Shown here: positions 1 to 12,800 of the stretch, piece by piece
Position numbering within the stretch: position 1 is the stretch's first letter
Layout: the number at the start of each line of letters is the position of its first letter
Source: Stratiolaelaps scimitus
Taxonomy: Eukaryota; Arthropoda; Arachnida; Mesostigmata; Laelapidae
DNA: 64,000 bases
Assembly (NCBI GenBank): GCA_019614645.1
Contig: JABWDB010000015.1
Coordinates: 4,334,501 to 4,398,500, forward strand
Reading direction: 5' to 3'
The notes under the pieces: model-generated
The model's database searches: none
Told to the model about the DNA's origin: nothing
The model's input: the letters and a program-made list of their open reading frames with translations, nothing else
Made by a program: the position numbers and the translations under genes

Positions 1-2440
1 ATCTCAAATTCGATTCATATACTATACGGTGTACGGCTCCAATTTTGACAACGCATGAATTATATATATATATATATATAATTATTATTATATTAAACAT
101 ATGAGAATATAAATACATGGATTTTAATCTCAGCTCGACATATATATATATATATATAAATATTGCATTGTCTCATGCTGCTCTCTTGTCTGTCTGTGTA
201 CAATTGTTCGATTTCGGAACAATTCAGCCGATCAGTTTGCAAAACGTAACAATTGAACAAGAAGCCGGTTGGACGCCCCTCTCCTGTTCGTCCCGTCCGG
301 GGACGGCTGTCCCAATATTCTATGCAATTGCTGCGACCGCCCTTGTGGCCGTATTTTCGCATCGTTGAGATAACCTCCCCCCACTCGACACCCCCATAAG
401 TGGATGTTTTCGCCCGGAACGTTCATCATCCAATAATCATTTCGGCTACTGTTTCTACTTTTGAACGAGTTGTGTCATGGCTATCGACGAAAATTTTTTG
501 AGGTTGTCATCTATCTATGCGCGCGGTGGTGCCGATTGTAGTAGTTCTGTGCTGAAGCGGCCGACGGGGGCCTACGACGATTCGGCCATATGAGATCTTG
601 CTGGCGTGTGTAATATTGGTACATATATATATATATATGTGTAGGCAGTTGAGGAATAATGTTTCCCATCGGTCTCTATCAGTGATCTCATATCGGCTAC
701 ATCCTTCGGTTGGAAGGAAGAGAGAACGTAGAAGGACAGGATCGCTATATGGCACCTATTAGTACCTTTATCTATGTACAAGAACGGAGCAAGACCAATA
801 CTTGTGCTTGACAATGCGTTCTCTTAATTGGCCGGCAGAGTAGCGATCTATACACATGCGCTGTCCATGTATATGTTGCGTTGCCTTTGTGCCTGTCCCA
901 TATAAATAAGGTAAAGCTTTATTGGTTTATTAAAGGAGCTGCAATTGTTACAATGCTTAAGCTCTCTTATATGTCACGCAGCGGGACTTTTATAAATACT
1001 TTTGTTTTTCTCGCAAAAGTAGGAGGAGGACAGCTCGCTTTTAATTGCTGCTTGAAATCGCGTTCGTTACTTGATACAGCGGATCTCAGCGTGGCCAACT
1101 GTATTTCATTCAAATAAAGACATGATTAAAAATAAAGCTTAATGACCTGGGCCCAGCGCACGGATCTTGGCTCAATGCTGTGCTCGGTAGATTTCTGCTT
1201 GATCAAGGAGGTGGGGTAGTCGGGCCGTTGAACTCGGCGTAGAGCCCAGATTCAACCTGAACGCGCACATAGAAGAAGATCTGGATGATCTAGGCCCGGA
1301 AACAAAGGGATGAGAGAGGGAGACAAAGAAAAAGAGAGGGGAGGGGGTGTTGGGGACCACCGAGAAACGAATCTTCCCCAGCCGGCTCTTCCACAATGAA
1401 GATCTTATGGCAACCATTTGAGTGAGCCCCTTCAACTCGACCGAGCAAGCGAACGTGAGGGTTGTCCCCGGCTTTGGCAACTGTCGGAACGTTTCGGATG
1501 CACAATTGGGTAAACCTCGATTCGTAAGTTTTATAAGACGGGCAAAAAGTTGCACTGCCTACATTTGTGGGTGGTAACAGTACCAACACGAAGCCCCGCC
1601 TCTCCCTGTCCCTCCATAGCTCCTTCACTTGTGTGTGTGTGTTGAGAGGGAACTCGAAGGAAAGAAAGGAAATCTCTGCTTCCTCTGTAGTTAAAAAGGT
1701 TTTCGGGCTGATTCTCAGCCAACATTTAACGTCCGCGGTACAACTGCTTTTAGCAGTACCGTGTGGCAGGGTCCTCTCCTCGTTGACCGAAGAAATGCTC
1801 TTAGCTAGAGGAAACTTAGGTAAATTTACATCAGCTTCTTCTCGAAATAAGTAATCTCATTTGATTACTATTCGCCGCATACGTCTCGCGCGAGAGGGGT
1901 CAGCCGTTTAGTTGCTAATCTGAACGTAGAGGATCATACGTGTGTGGTCTAAGGCATTTTCATTGAGGGCATTTCGTTTTTTACGAAATGGTGGCCTTTG
2001 AATTCAGCGTTGTAAAGGAGGAACACGTCGCTGCCTGTCCGAGTCATTTGGGCCTTCGTGATTTGGGCGATTCTGTCGCATCAGTCCAATGCGACAGAGA
2101 AAAATAGCACTTGCAGGAAAATGGATTAAGGCCTAGTCACCGGTGAATGTTTGTGGGAACACAGTAGTTCACCGCGCTCATTCATGCATACCGTGAATCG
2201 CTTTCTTGACGAACCTTGTAGAGTTGCCGAGTGGCCCGCAGATCCAGGGGAGACTTGTGCTTGAGGGAGACACGACCTTCTCACGTCGGTTGAAACATCC
2301 CTAATGTCTAATAGAACACAAGTGACCTGCCATGGAAGTAAGAGGTCTTTCTTGTCGTTTTTCGATTTCGTCGTGCGTGAACGTTGTCGCGTCTCGCCTT
2401 GTTTTAGAACTTCATTGTTCTTTTTTTTCTTGATTTCTAG
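1..2440. other. 5' flank or intron of the FGD-like gene, no supported exon
   Basis: No exon can be supported here. The stretch holds AT microsatellites (about 61-80, 141-158, 620-637), a SINE fragment (909-986), two short perfect inverted repeats (about 1964-1986 and 2072-2098) and a segment near 1698-1735 resembling one near 63000-63035. Since the exon at 2441 lacks a start codon at its head, one or more 5' exons should lie here or beyond the left edge. Confidence 0.5.
909..986 (-). mobile_element. SINE fragment, family A
   Basis: The reverse complement closely matches the body and tail at 25232-25311, including the core around GAGAGCTTAAGCATTGTAA and the tail AATAAACCAATAAA. A third copy is at 62931-62980. 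The tRNA-like head is not present here. Confidence 0.6.
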
Positions 2441-5400
2441 GTGTCCACGGTTCATCGAACAGAATCGCAGATCCGAACCTCCGGGACCCATCCCGAGTTT
2501 AAGACGATCATCGAGCTGAACGGCGACAATAATGTCCCGCCAGACGCACTCCGCCATCCTGATAACATCGGAATGGGTTTAGCGGCCTCGTCGGAGCCGC
2601 AGCTGAGGGCAGCGATCCTGAAGCGGCCTCTATCCGAGTTTCCCCGATTCCCGCCGTTGCCATCAGGAGCGCCGAGATTACAGGGATGCCAGCGCATGTC
2701 GACCGGTTTCGAGGCAAATATGAGCTCTTCGTACCATTTTAGCAGCGCGTCGAGGAGCAGATTCCAGTATTGCGGTAAGTGCTTACCGTTGGGTACACAT
2801 AGCCAAGTTGAGCGTGACCCTTTCCGGTGTGTGTCTAGGTAAGGAACATTCGACATGAACTGTTTTCGAACGACACTTTGGGCATATCGGCAAACATTAT
2901 GCGCTGTCACCATATGCTGGCGGCCAGGGCCGAATCGTATGTGAGAAGTAACGGAGCTCGGTAGACCTATGCGATAGGTCGCGTGACGCGTTTTCAGGCC
3001 ACCATACGATCAAATCCGATTGGGCCGGCTTTTCTCAAACAACAACCGGCCCCCTGTGCCGGAGAATTATTTGGCGAAAATCCGCAAATATTAGGTACGA
3101 ATGTATTACTGCCGTCGTTAACGCTGCTAGGTGATGCATTAATCTGGAAGAGGGAGCAGCGCAAACATTTCACTATACGTGTATCATATGCACCATGGAT
3201 CTCTAACCCGATACTGCTGGTATAGAATTCGTGGTGGTTAGTTTTTTTTTTTTTGATATCATGGTACACACGCAACGTTTACGAATACCGCCCTGAAGGG
3301 CGGCTTACCAACTGCGTTAACTTATGGTGATATGTAGCTGGTACATATTTATCCACATTTACATACACAGACACGCATATACATATTTATGTATACGCGT
3401 ATGCGCGCGTATTAACAAACCTGCCGCACAGATGTCCACGATTCGCATCATGGGCTCCACTCGGCTGGTACTCGGCTTAAATTGGTCGCCAACACCGCTC
3501 ATTGTACATTCTGGGAGGCGGACGACCTTATCGACTTTGACGCGTTAACCACTGTCGGTGTCGTCTGTATGCGTTGCCGTTGTTCTTATTGTTGCTATTG
3601 TTGTTGTTCTTGTTGTTGTTCTTATTGTTGTTGTTGTTGTTGTTGTTGTTGCCCGTTCGTTTGCGACCTTCAGGCGAAACGAACACATTCAAATTTTCGA
3701 CGGAGCACGTATCGTCATCGTTCTCGGAGCAGGGCTACGAGAGCGTCAGTGAAAGTGAAGATGAGGAGTCGGTCGACGTCGATGACGAACCCGACGACGA
3801 GGGCCGCCGCGGAGACCTCAACACCTCGGCGGCGGTCAGTGTCACGAGTGACGGCAGCGAGGCGGCGAGCAAGTGCAATCTGGTAGGCATCCAAGGTTCG
3901 CTGAGCACATCGGGAACATCCGAATCGTTGAGGGCAATCGACAGCAGTAGCACAGAGACTACTGGCAGCGGAAGCAGTCAGCTGTCGGGTGGCGTTTCCA
4001 CAGGCAGCAAGACCAGCAACGTCGCTACCCGAAGCGAATCTTGCGCGACGCTCAACGCCCTTGAGGTACGTGGTGGCCTGTATATAGTATAATTAATAGT
4101 GTAAGTGTTAAAAAAAGTATATATATATATATATATATATATTGTGTAATTCGTAGTGTACTATAGTAACAAATATGGCACACTATAATTACACTAGTCT
4201 TGTACAACTAGAATTAGTAGTAGATAATGAGCTAATTCGTAAATAGCTGTGAACGCATGGCGCAAGTAGCAACGGCTCGCTCTGGCGTCAACAAGCAAGC
4301 ATGTAGTCAATATTAGCATTAGTTATATGGGAATTCAGCGGATAGTGGACGATTCCCGCTACCTCGTATGACCGTGAATAGCCCAGTAAATTTTCCCGGC
4401 TGACTCATTTAAGGCCACCATTTAAGGCCACCCCTCTCAACCGGCCTTAAATTTCATAAGACGGACCCCTCTCTAAACGCGAATGTGCAACGGTGAAGAC
4501 ACATGCTCATTCACCCTGTACAAAGACATTCGAAACTAAATGTTCGCGGGCTCTCTCGCGCTGACTTTCTGCCTCTCGGATCGAGACATCTACAATGGAC
4601 ATCCCAACTGTCCACCTGATTGATAGCGTCTTGTTGTAGTCACCCTACACGAAGGGATTGTATATTATACGGGTAACGTGGTTACCCCCAGCCGGTGGGG
4701 GTAACTCTTTAGCGTGAGTTCACTTCACCCCTTCCCCCCCTTCACGACTTCATACTTATTGTCATCTTTACCTCGTCCAGGCTTCACCGTCTATGAGACG
4801 TCCCGGTAGCAAATCACGTCTCCTATGCGAGTGTATGATACGCCATACTGTACCAATGCAGAAATTTCGAATGTAAGACCTTCCAGACGGCGCACGCTTT
4901 CTGTTATGAACTCTGCATATGGATTCGGCTCACGCAGCTGCCGCGCCAACGTGTCTAACGGGTATACCCACGTATAGCACTAAGTAAGCCAATAGAGCAC
5001 GAGCACAATCACACGTCACGTTCAACCGGCCAACGCTAGTCGTCATTATTCAATAATCCACACAAATGATTCGTGCTATTAATCACGTGCCCGCGTCGTT
5101 AACCCATTCCGTTCCCAGTACGCGCAGCCCCTAATTAACACGGGCATGGCGAACATACCGGGCCGCTAGAGAGTAGTTCCAGTCAGTCCGGCGATCAGGT
5201 GGGCAGCCGACCGGCGATATTCTGTCAGTTGATGAATATTTGGCGATCCCAACTGTCACCAATAAATCGATTCCATCCTCTTCAATTGTTCGTCCGCCGC
5301 CGTCGTGTCTGTCTCGTCGCACAGCGAGCGCTCGCGGCAGACAACTCGCGCAAATGGAGCATTCCCCAGAAGATTCCCATCGACGTGAAGACGCGGACCG

Positions 5401-5513
5401 AGCGCTCCCCGATGGTAGCTGACGAAACGGTAGTTGGTGTACGTGAGTTCTCTATCTTCGCCACTGAGAGCGAGTTGTGCCACTGTACCAGCATCGTGTA
5501 CACAGCAATTATC

Positions 5514-5545
<32 letters not shown>

Positions 5546-8500
5546 GGACAACACCGGACAGTTTGGGACGACCACACCGAAATCCAAGTACCCGATTCCT
5601 GTGCTGGCTCTCCCCGACTCGTCATCGCTCGCGTGTTTTGTCGCCCCGCAGTGTACACAAAATTGTGCTGCGGCAAGGTGGCGGATACCATCTCACGCAT
5701 GTCACCATATAAATCTCATCCGCGAGCCGGCGGCCGTCTCTGCGCGTGTGTGTCTTTCACGCGCTCATAATTTGAGGAGAGAACGCTGACCGAACGCCGG
5801 CGTTCAGGCATCGCCAGCAAAGTGGCTCCCACACGCCAGCGAGTCTGCGATGCGAAGAGATTTATGCATTTACACTGTCGCTCACCGTTCGCGCACTTGG
5901 CCGCTGAAGGAACCCGGTGGCCGGTGGCGACCGTTACCCAACGGGCGGGCCTCTTTTGAGAATCAGCTTTGTCTCTCTCTCTCTCTCGGCTGGCGACCGT
6001 GGCGACAAGGTTTCGAACAATAAGATATATCGATGATTGGCGCTGGTTGGACTCAACAGCTCGTGTCTCGTTTGAGTCGAGCTTACATGGATTCTATAGA
6101 TGGACTGATGCCTGCGGTTGTGTGACGTTATGACTCTCTTATTAATAATATCCGTGCCGAGCCCGGTGGCGTGGTACCTGCCTTTCAATCGGAAAAGTGC
6201 AACTCCTAGGAGTACCGGTTCGATCCCGCCTTTGCACATTTCAGGGGTCCGTCCTATGAAAATGTCAATGTCGAAAGCAGTTGTACCGTTGACTGAGTTA
6301 AATGTCTATGGCTGAACGCAAATGTACTCTTAGTGGTTATAATATCCGGGTCAGTGGGGCTGTACATCCCGACGGGGTACTGTGTGTGTGTGTGTGTGCT
6401 GTGACTAACCAGACCTCTGTTTCTAAGTTGACATAACGCGAAGCACGCATTACGACTTCAGACGTCGAAGCATTGCTGCTGATCTGAAGGGTTCAGCCGT
6501 TGCGAGAACAGGGCTGATGTGTACTTCAGGCGGGGGCTCACTCGTATGTGGATACGGTACACAGACCTAATGGGGGTAACAAATACGGGGTCAGATACAA
6601 CACACTTCGCAGTCCCTATTCCTCACACGGCCTTCGGTTGGCGTAATGAAACGGGACAGACAATGCTAAGGAGAACATTGGACGTTCAATCCCTTTGCCA
6701 GGATTTGTTCGATACTGCTGAACTGATTAAAATGCAGGTCAACCGAGAATAACTGGGTTTGGTGCAGTGGACTTGTCCGATTAGCGATGCCCACGACACG
6801 AACGTTCCATCGATTGACCGTGGTCGCGCGGCGACGTCCATTCACGATCTTCTCGCTAGCAGGCAAGCGACCATCCCGTAGATGAGGATCACAGCACACA
6901 CCGCATGCCGGCCCCGTTTACAGCTTTGCCGGACTGCGACACTTCGACACTAGATACACCCATATATACATACATAAACATACATTCACGCCGATACGCC
7001 AAGCAAATCACCACAAGGCAAGGTCTGGGCGAAAGTCTCCGTCGATAAAAGTTTCATTCCTGGCTTCGTCGCATATCGACCGGCGCTGTGCTGTCCGAGA
7101 GCCGCTGTTCGCCACCGCATGCGCGACGCGTAGCCCCCACCCTCCCCCCTCGTTTTGTAACAGAAGCATAAGCACGGACCTCCCACAGCCGTCCGGCTCG
7201 TAGGCCGAGGTTTCGCTGTGCAGACGCCTGTTGACGCAGCGAGCGCAGCTGTCGCCGATGTATTGTGTCACGTGTTTCACGTACATTGCGCCATTGTGGA
7301 TGGACACCATGAGAGCAACAAATATCTCGCTCCGTTGTTCGCGCGCGTCCGTTAGGGATCGCTTCGTTTTCTACGTGGCGTTCTCTACCGCCGCCGCGAC
7401 ACCGTTGACTCTGCGAAGAATTCCCCCGTTCGGGTGGTAATATTACGTATGACCAATGGCGGCGTTCGTTCGGCAACAAAATGGACCGTGTTCGCGTATG
7501 CCATCGTGGAAAGTCGCTTATGCGATGCGACTGACACAGTGGCAGTATAGGCCTGCGTTGCGCCAATTATGTACGATTAGTAGCCGTTGGCAATCAACAG
7601 CGCGGACCCACTGCAGACCGATTCGACTCTGGTTTTGTTTGCTATTGCGCGTGGGCAGGTATATTCAGCTGTAGATGCCGAGACAAGTACCGGGACCGTA
7701 GCAATTGTTGTTTTCGATGGGAGACAGCCGTAATGGCTGATGGTGGTACGGTTCGGGCCTACGGTTGATAAATACGACAGGGTAATTTATGAGCTGAAAA
7801 GGAGCAGCGTTCGGCATCTCCTTGTTGTGGATTGGGAGCTGAGACGTTTCGGCTGATTATAATATATATGTATTTATATATAATGTACAGTAGAACAGGC
7901 CTGACCCTTATGGTAGATAGTAGCTAGGAAATTAAACAGAGCAAATATTTGATGGTCACTGAGCGTTAAGTGCCGACCCTGAATATATTGTTGTGACGGA
8001 TGGTCACTGAAGAGACTACTGTTTAAGGCTCGTAACTTCGGCTACGCATTCGGGATATCTATAATTTATACATGTGAGTTATGTCCTACTTTTAATAGCA
8101 CAAATTTCAATTCAACAGTAGGTAATAGAGGCTAAGGGCGAGCACGAAGCTGGTCAGTCTTACCGACAAAATTGCCGTTTCGACAATTACTCACCACAAT
8201 CCCAGCTTTCAGCGGAAACTCGTAGATTTAAAGAACTGCTAAAAACAACAACTTACACTCATTGTTCCCAATCAAAATTGTTGAACAAGATGCTTAGTCA
8301 AGGAGATCTCAAGTTACATTTTTACCTTGCTTAAGGTTGAAACTCAGAATAAATTCCTGTTCAGTGTTAATTAACCACTTAATGCATTTTCAGCATCAAC
8401 AAAAAACTCATCATGCACTTCGGGAAATCGCCTACGAGCTACTCACGACTGAGCGAACCTATGTAGCCATCCTGACGCTGCTGGACCAGGTGAGCGACGT

Positions 8501-9796
8501 TAGCGAACAGATCCTCATCAGCAATTGCCATTATATTCGCATTCAAACGTATCAGAACGAACTCGCAGGTGTACTACACATTGTACACCTGAGTGAAATT
8601 AGCCCTTTGTCAAGGGTGTACAGCGTCAATTGTTCATTTTAACAGTGCGCACTTTTTTTGTACCCCAAAAAGGATTTGCGGGTTCGGGTTCTTATCTCAT
8701 AATTACCATAAGATAATTATTTTCGCTTCGACTATTTAGGTGTTTCACTTTCGTGTGGATCAAGAGAACCGAGCAGCGCCAATGTTCTCGCAGGAGGTCA
8801 TCACCCAGATGTTCTCCAATCTCAAGTCACTTTACAAACTGCACAATGACTTCGTTCTGCCGAAACTCGAGGAACGCCTCCATAGCTGGTTTGTGTACAC
8901 GTTATTATTATTATTGTTATTATATATAAATTATATAATTATTATGTAAATTATCTTCTACGGAAATATCGAATTATACAAGGCGAGGACGAAAGTTGGT
9001 TTGCACTAAAGTAGACTTACGTCTTACGTTATTACTGTAAGAGACTACTTTTGGACCGACCCCCCCATCCTGTACATATCTTGGATGTTAATTGGCATGG
9101 CGTAACAATTTATTTATTGTTAATCAACGATGCGGTTACGTAATCGTTCATTATGGCCGCAGCCTCGTTCCGTTCCGACCATTAATAAAGATTACCTTCA
9201 TCACTCAATGCAATGGTACGAACGCATCGTTCGTGATACCGTCGTCGTCATGGGGAGAACGGTGAGCAACAAAGGGCCATAAAACGATTTTGACCATAAA
9301 GCGATTTTCCTATCTGAGTTCATTTCTGGCGTCTCCAGAAGCCGAATATATATGAACCCATCTTCATCATCCGTATGCTAATCTCCCTCCCAGCTCCAGA
9401 CGCGTAGCCAACGTGAGGGAATCACCCACAGACAGTAAATATCAGTCGCTTCTATGGTCTCGACAGCGTAGGAAGTGGTCCTGACCTACGGCGAATGTTT
9501 GCTTCGTACCCCAATCGTTGTTAGTTCCTTGGCCAATTTTTTCCCATCTTCAAACGACCTCCTCCAACCACCGCCGGCTCCCTTAGGCGCTTTACTCGCC
9601 GCCTTGTTTCCTCTCGGTTGTGTGTTGTGCAAGTGCGTCATCCCGGCGTTCGCTCGCACTGAACCACTTTATCGGTCTCTACTTGGCCAAGTCTTCTTCC
9701 TGGTTGAGGAACATTTCCTTCATACTTGGCATAACGGTCGCTGGCTGGCCAGGGGTGGAATCCCCTTCCACCACCACCTCGGCACTGGCTCGGCGC

Positions 9797-9827
<31 letters not shown>

Positions 9828-12800
9828 ATATATCGGAACGTGAGCTGCGTACCGATTCTCGGCCTATTCCTCACGCCTGCCGCGTAAGGACAGCAGAAGC
9901 CCACGGTGATGGAGTTTCTCCCCGTACAACTGTGAGCTCACAGTGTCGTTAGCCGGCCATAGTTTCTCCTTTCTACGGCGACCATAAAACCCCTGCCCGC
10001 CTCTACCATCACCTTTCACCGCCGTCCCGCGACGATTCGATTTCAATTTCGCGCGCAATTCCCCATTTGCTTCTCGGGAAGAATGAAAGCACACTGGCGG
10101 GGAACAATGCCTTACGTATTATGGTTCTGCTCGAAGAACCTCGAACCCGGTTCGTCCCTATTGCGCCCCGTGATGATGGCAATGGCACACCATATGTTTA
10201 CTATTGGGCTGAACGCGAACGTGGTGAGTCTAGACTCTCGGCAATGTGGCAGGATGACCGATAGCCGAAGCCACCAGAAACGCTCGAGTTGAATTGTATC
10301 AAGTCCGATTAATATATATATATATATATACATTATATATATAGGGAGACGGTGGTCTAGTAAAAACAGTAAACTCATTTACGAGTCCTGCAAAGCTAGA
10401 TTAGAAAGCTAAGCGATCAACATTGGCCGAATAGACAACGAGAGAGGAAGAAGAGATGTCGTTAATAGGCATCGTGAACTGAACGCTAGACTGCTACAGA
10501 CAACTGCGAGATTACTCTGAAGAGATCTTGCACTCACTTCTATCCTGGCTTCGCCTTCTCTCGTCATCTGAGCTCGGTATGATTCGACCGCTTCGTTTGT
10601 AATGAATGGCCCTCCAAGGGCACGAGGGCGAATTTGTCCTAGAGCGATGTATCTTATGGGGCGGGGCGTCTTTCAAGCAAAAAAAGGAACGCTGGAAGGT
10701 TGCTAAAATCTATCCTCTCCCTTCATGAACTTACTTGAGAGTATGCATTAGCTCAACAAACTGGGCGCTCGTCTCACGTAGAGGTACGAGTTTATTCGGC
10801 GTGCACGTCGTCACTTGTATATGTGGTCCTAGATTGAAAAGGTCCTTGAAAGGAGCGTCGACATTCACTGGAAATCAACTCGGACTAGTCGATCTGTTAC
10901 CGGTATTATTATCACTGCCAATTGAATTGCATTGAATTATATATTATAATATTATTGAATATTATTGAAATCTGACCACATCTTGTCTTGTTTCTGTGAA
11001 TTTCTTCATGCGGCCTACAGGGAACAAAAGCCAGGAATAGGAGATCTCATGCGCGAATTAGCACCCTTCCTCAAAATGTACACTGAATACGTGAAGAACT
11101 ACGATACCGCAATGCACCTGATCGCTACCTGGTACCAGAAACAGCCGAGATTTGCAGCCATCATGGACTATGTGCATGTGAGTTTGCTTTAGCGCATCTC
11201 ATCATTTCGTTCCATTCAGCTATGACTTCGAAAACAGTTTCCACGGATCCTATTATCTACAACCTCGTGTACGGCGACTAGCTCATTCAACGATATTCCT
11301 AGCGAGAGAAACACCCTGTCGTCCTCTAACCATTAGGTCACGGTCTTTCTGGTTCATTTTTTGTTGCAGAGTTTACCGGAATGTGGCAAGTTACAGGTAT
11401 CACATCATATGCTGACGCCCGTCCAGCGAATTCCGCGCTATGAGCTCTTGCTCAAGGAGTACCTCAAGAAGCTGCCGGACGACTCGCCTGATCGAGACGA
11501 TACTCAAAGTGAGTGCCGCTGTATAGCGGTCTAGCTGTTTAGTGTGGCGCTAGGGCTTGTTTGTAATGTTTGCGTTTTTTTTTGGGTCACTATCCTGCTA
11601 TATGTTTTAAACGTGAATGATGTAATTCAGCCGAATGGTGAAACCCACTTAAAATAGCACACGGCGCCACGAAGAAAAGTGGCACTGGGAAGAACTACTA
11701 ACATCTTCACGATCTACGATATAATTAATGTCTTCACCATCGTAGATATCTACGATATCTACATTATACACGATATATTTTCTAACATCGATTGTATATA
11801 CATCTGTCTTCCACGTGGTTGTTCTTGCAGAGGCTCTCGAGCTGGTGTCGACGGCCGCGCAGCATGCAAATGAGGCAATGAAGAAGATCCACAAGTTCAA
11901 GAAGCTGCTGGAGGTGCAAGATCTCGTCGGAGGTGTGATGGACCTGGTGAGCCCATCGAGGGAGCTGCTGAAGGAAGGACGCGTAACAAAGATCTCCGCA
12001 CGCAGTGGGGACGCCCAGGAACGACATCTGTTCGTTGTGAGTATCGGGTGCCGTTTGACGGTATCGATCGGCTGCTCGATCTGAACGATCACAGAAATGT
12101 GTCGCCGCAGAGGCGTGTTTAGTAGGGAGCGTGCCGGAGAACATAGGCCAAATGATGAAGAACAATGATCGTTGTGATTCGTTGTCCACTAGCAGTAGTA
12201 GCCAGTAGCTGTCACGTACAGTAGCAGAGTATTTTCTGTCTATATAAAACATATCCTCGATTTGATTAGTTCATAATAGCATATTCTAATTAAGAGGATT
12301 TTTCCAATCATCCGCTGTACGCAGATGGTATATATCTGAGTTTCAGCGGAAATCACCCAGAAAGGCCTCTTAACCAGGCAGCCACCCTCTCCTACAAAGC
12401 TATCGTCCCCCCTAGCTGATATACTGCTTACAAGGTTATACCAGTGGGTTGCACAATGTTTCATGGAAAAAATATACCGAGTATATTATTATTATCAACC
12501 GCGTAAAACCTGTTTAAATCGAAGCTTACTCGAATTGTTGTCGATTCGAGTACGCCTATTCTAAAGTTTATCAATATCTAAACTTTAGAATGCGACACAA
12601 GCACTAAATACCACAAACATAACACGAATATCGATCTAATGTATTCGCCCAGCTGTTCCTCTTCAACGTAGTTGGCTTGGAACTATCAAGGTGTTTAATC
12701 TTGTGGAACGAATTTCCCAAACTAAGCAAATACATAGACGCCAGCTACGTAATATTATACTTGATCCTGCATTGTATCAAGCAATGGAGAGCAGCTACTT

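Noticed and set aside
3574..3673. Poly-Leu frame read through the TTG tract into the exon at 3674
   Set aside because: It starts at a non-ATG codon and is simply the trinucleotide tract of the intron; the AG at 3672-3673 with phase-compatible exons on both sides explains the junction better.
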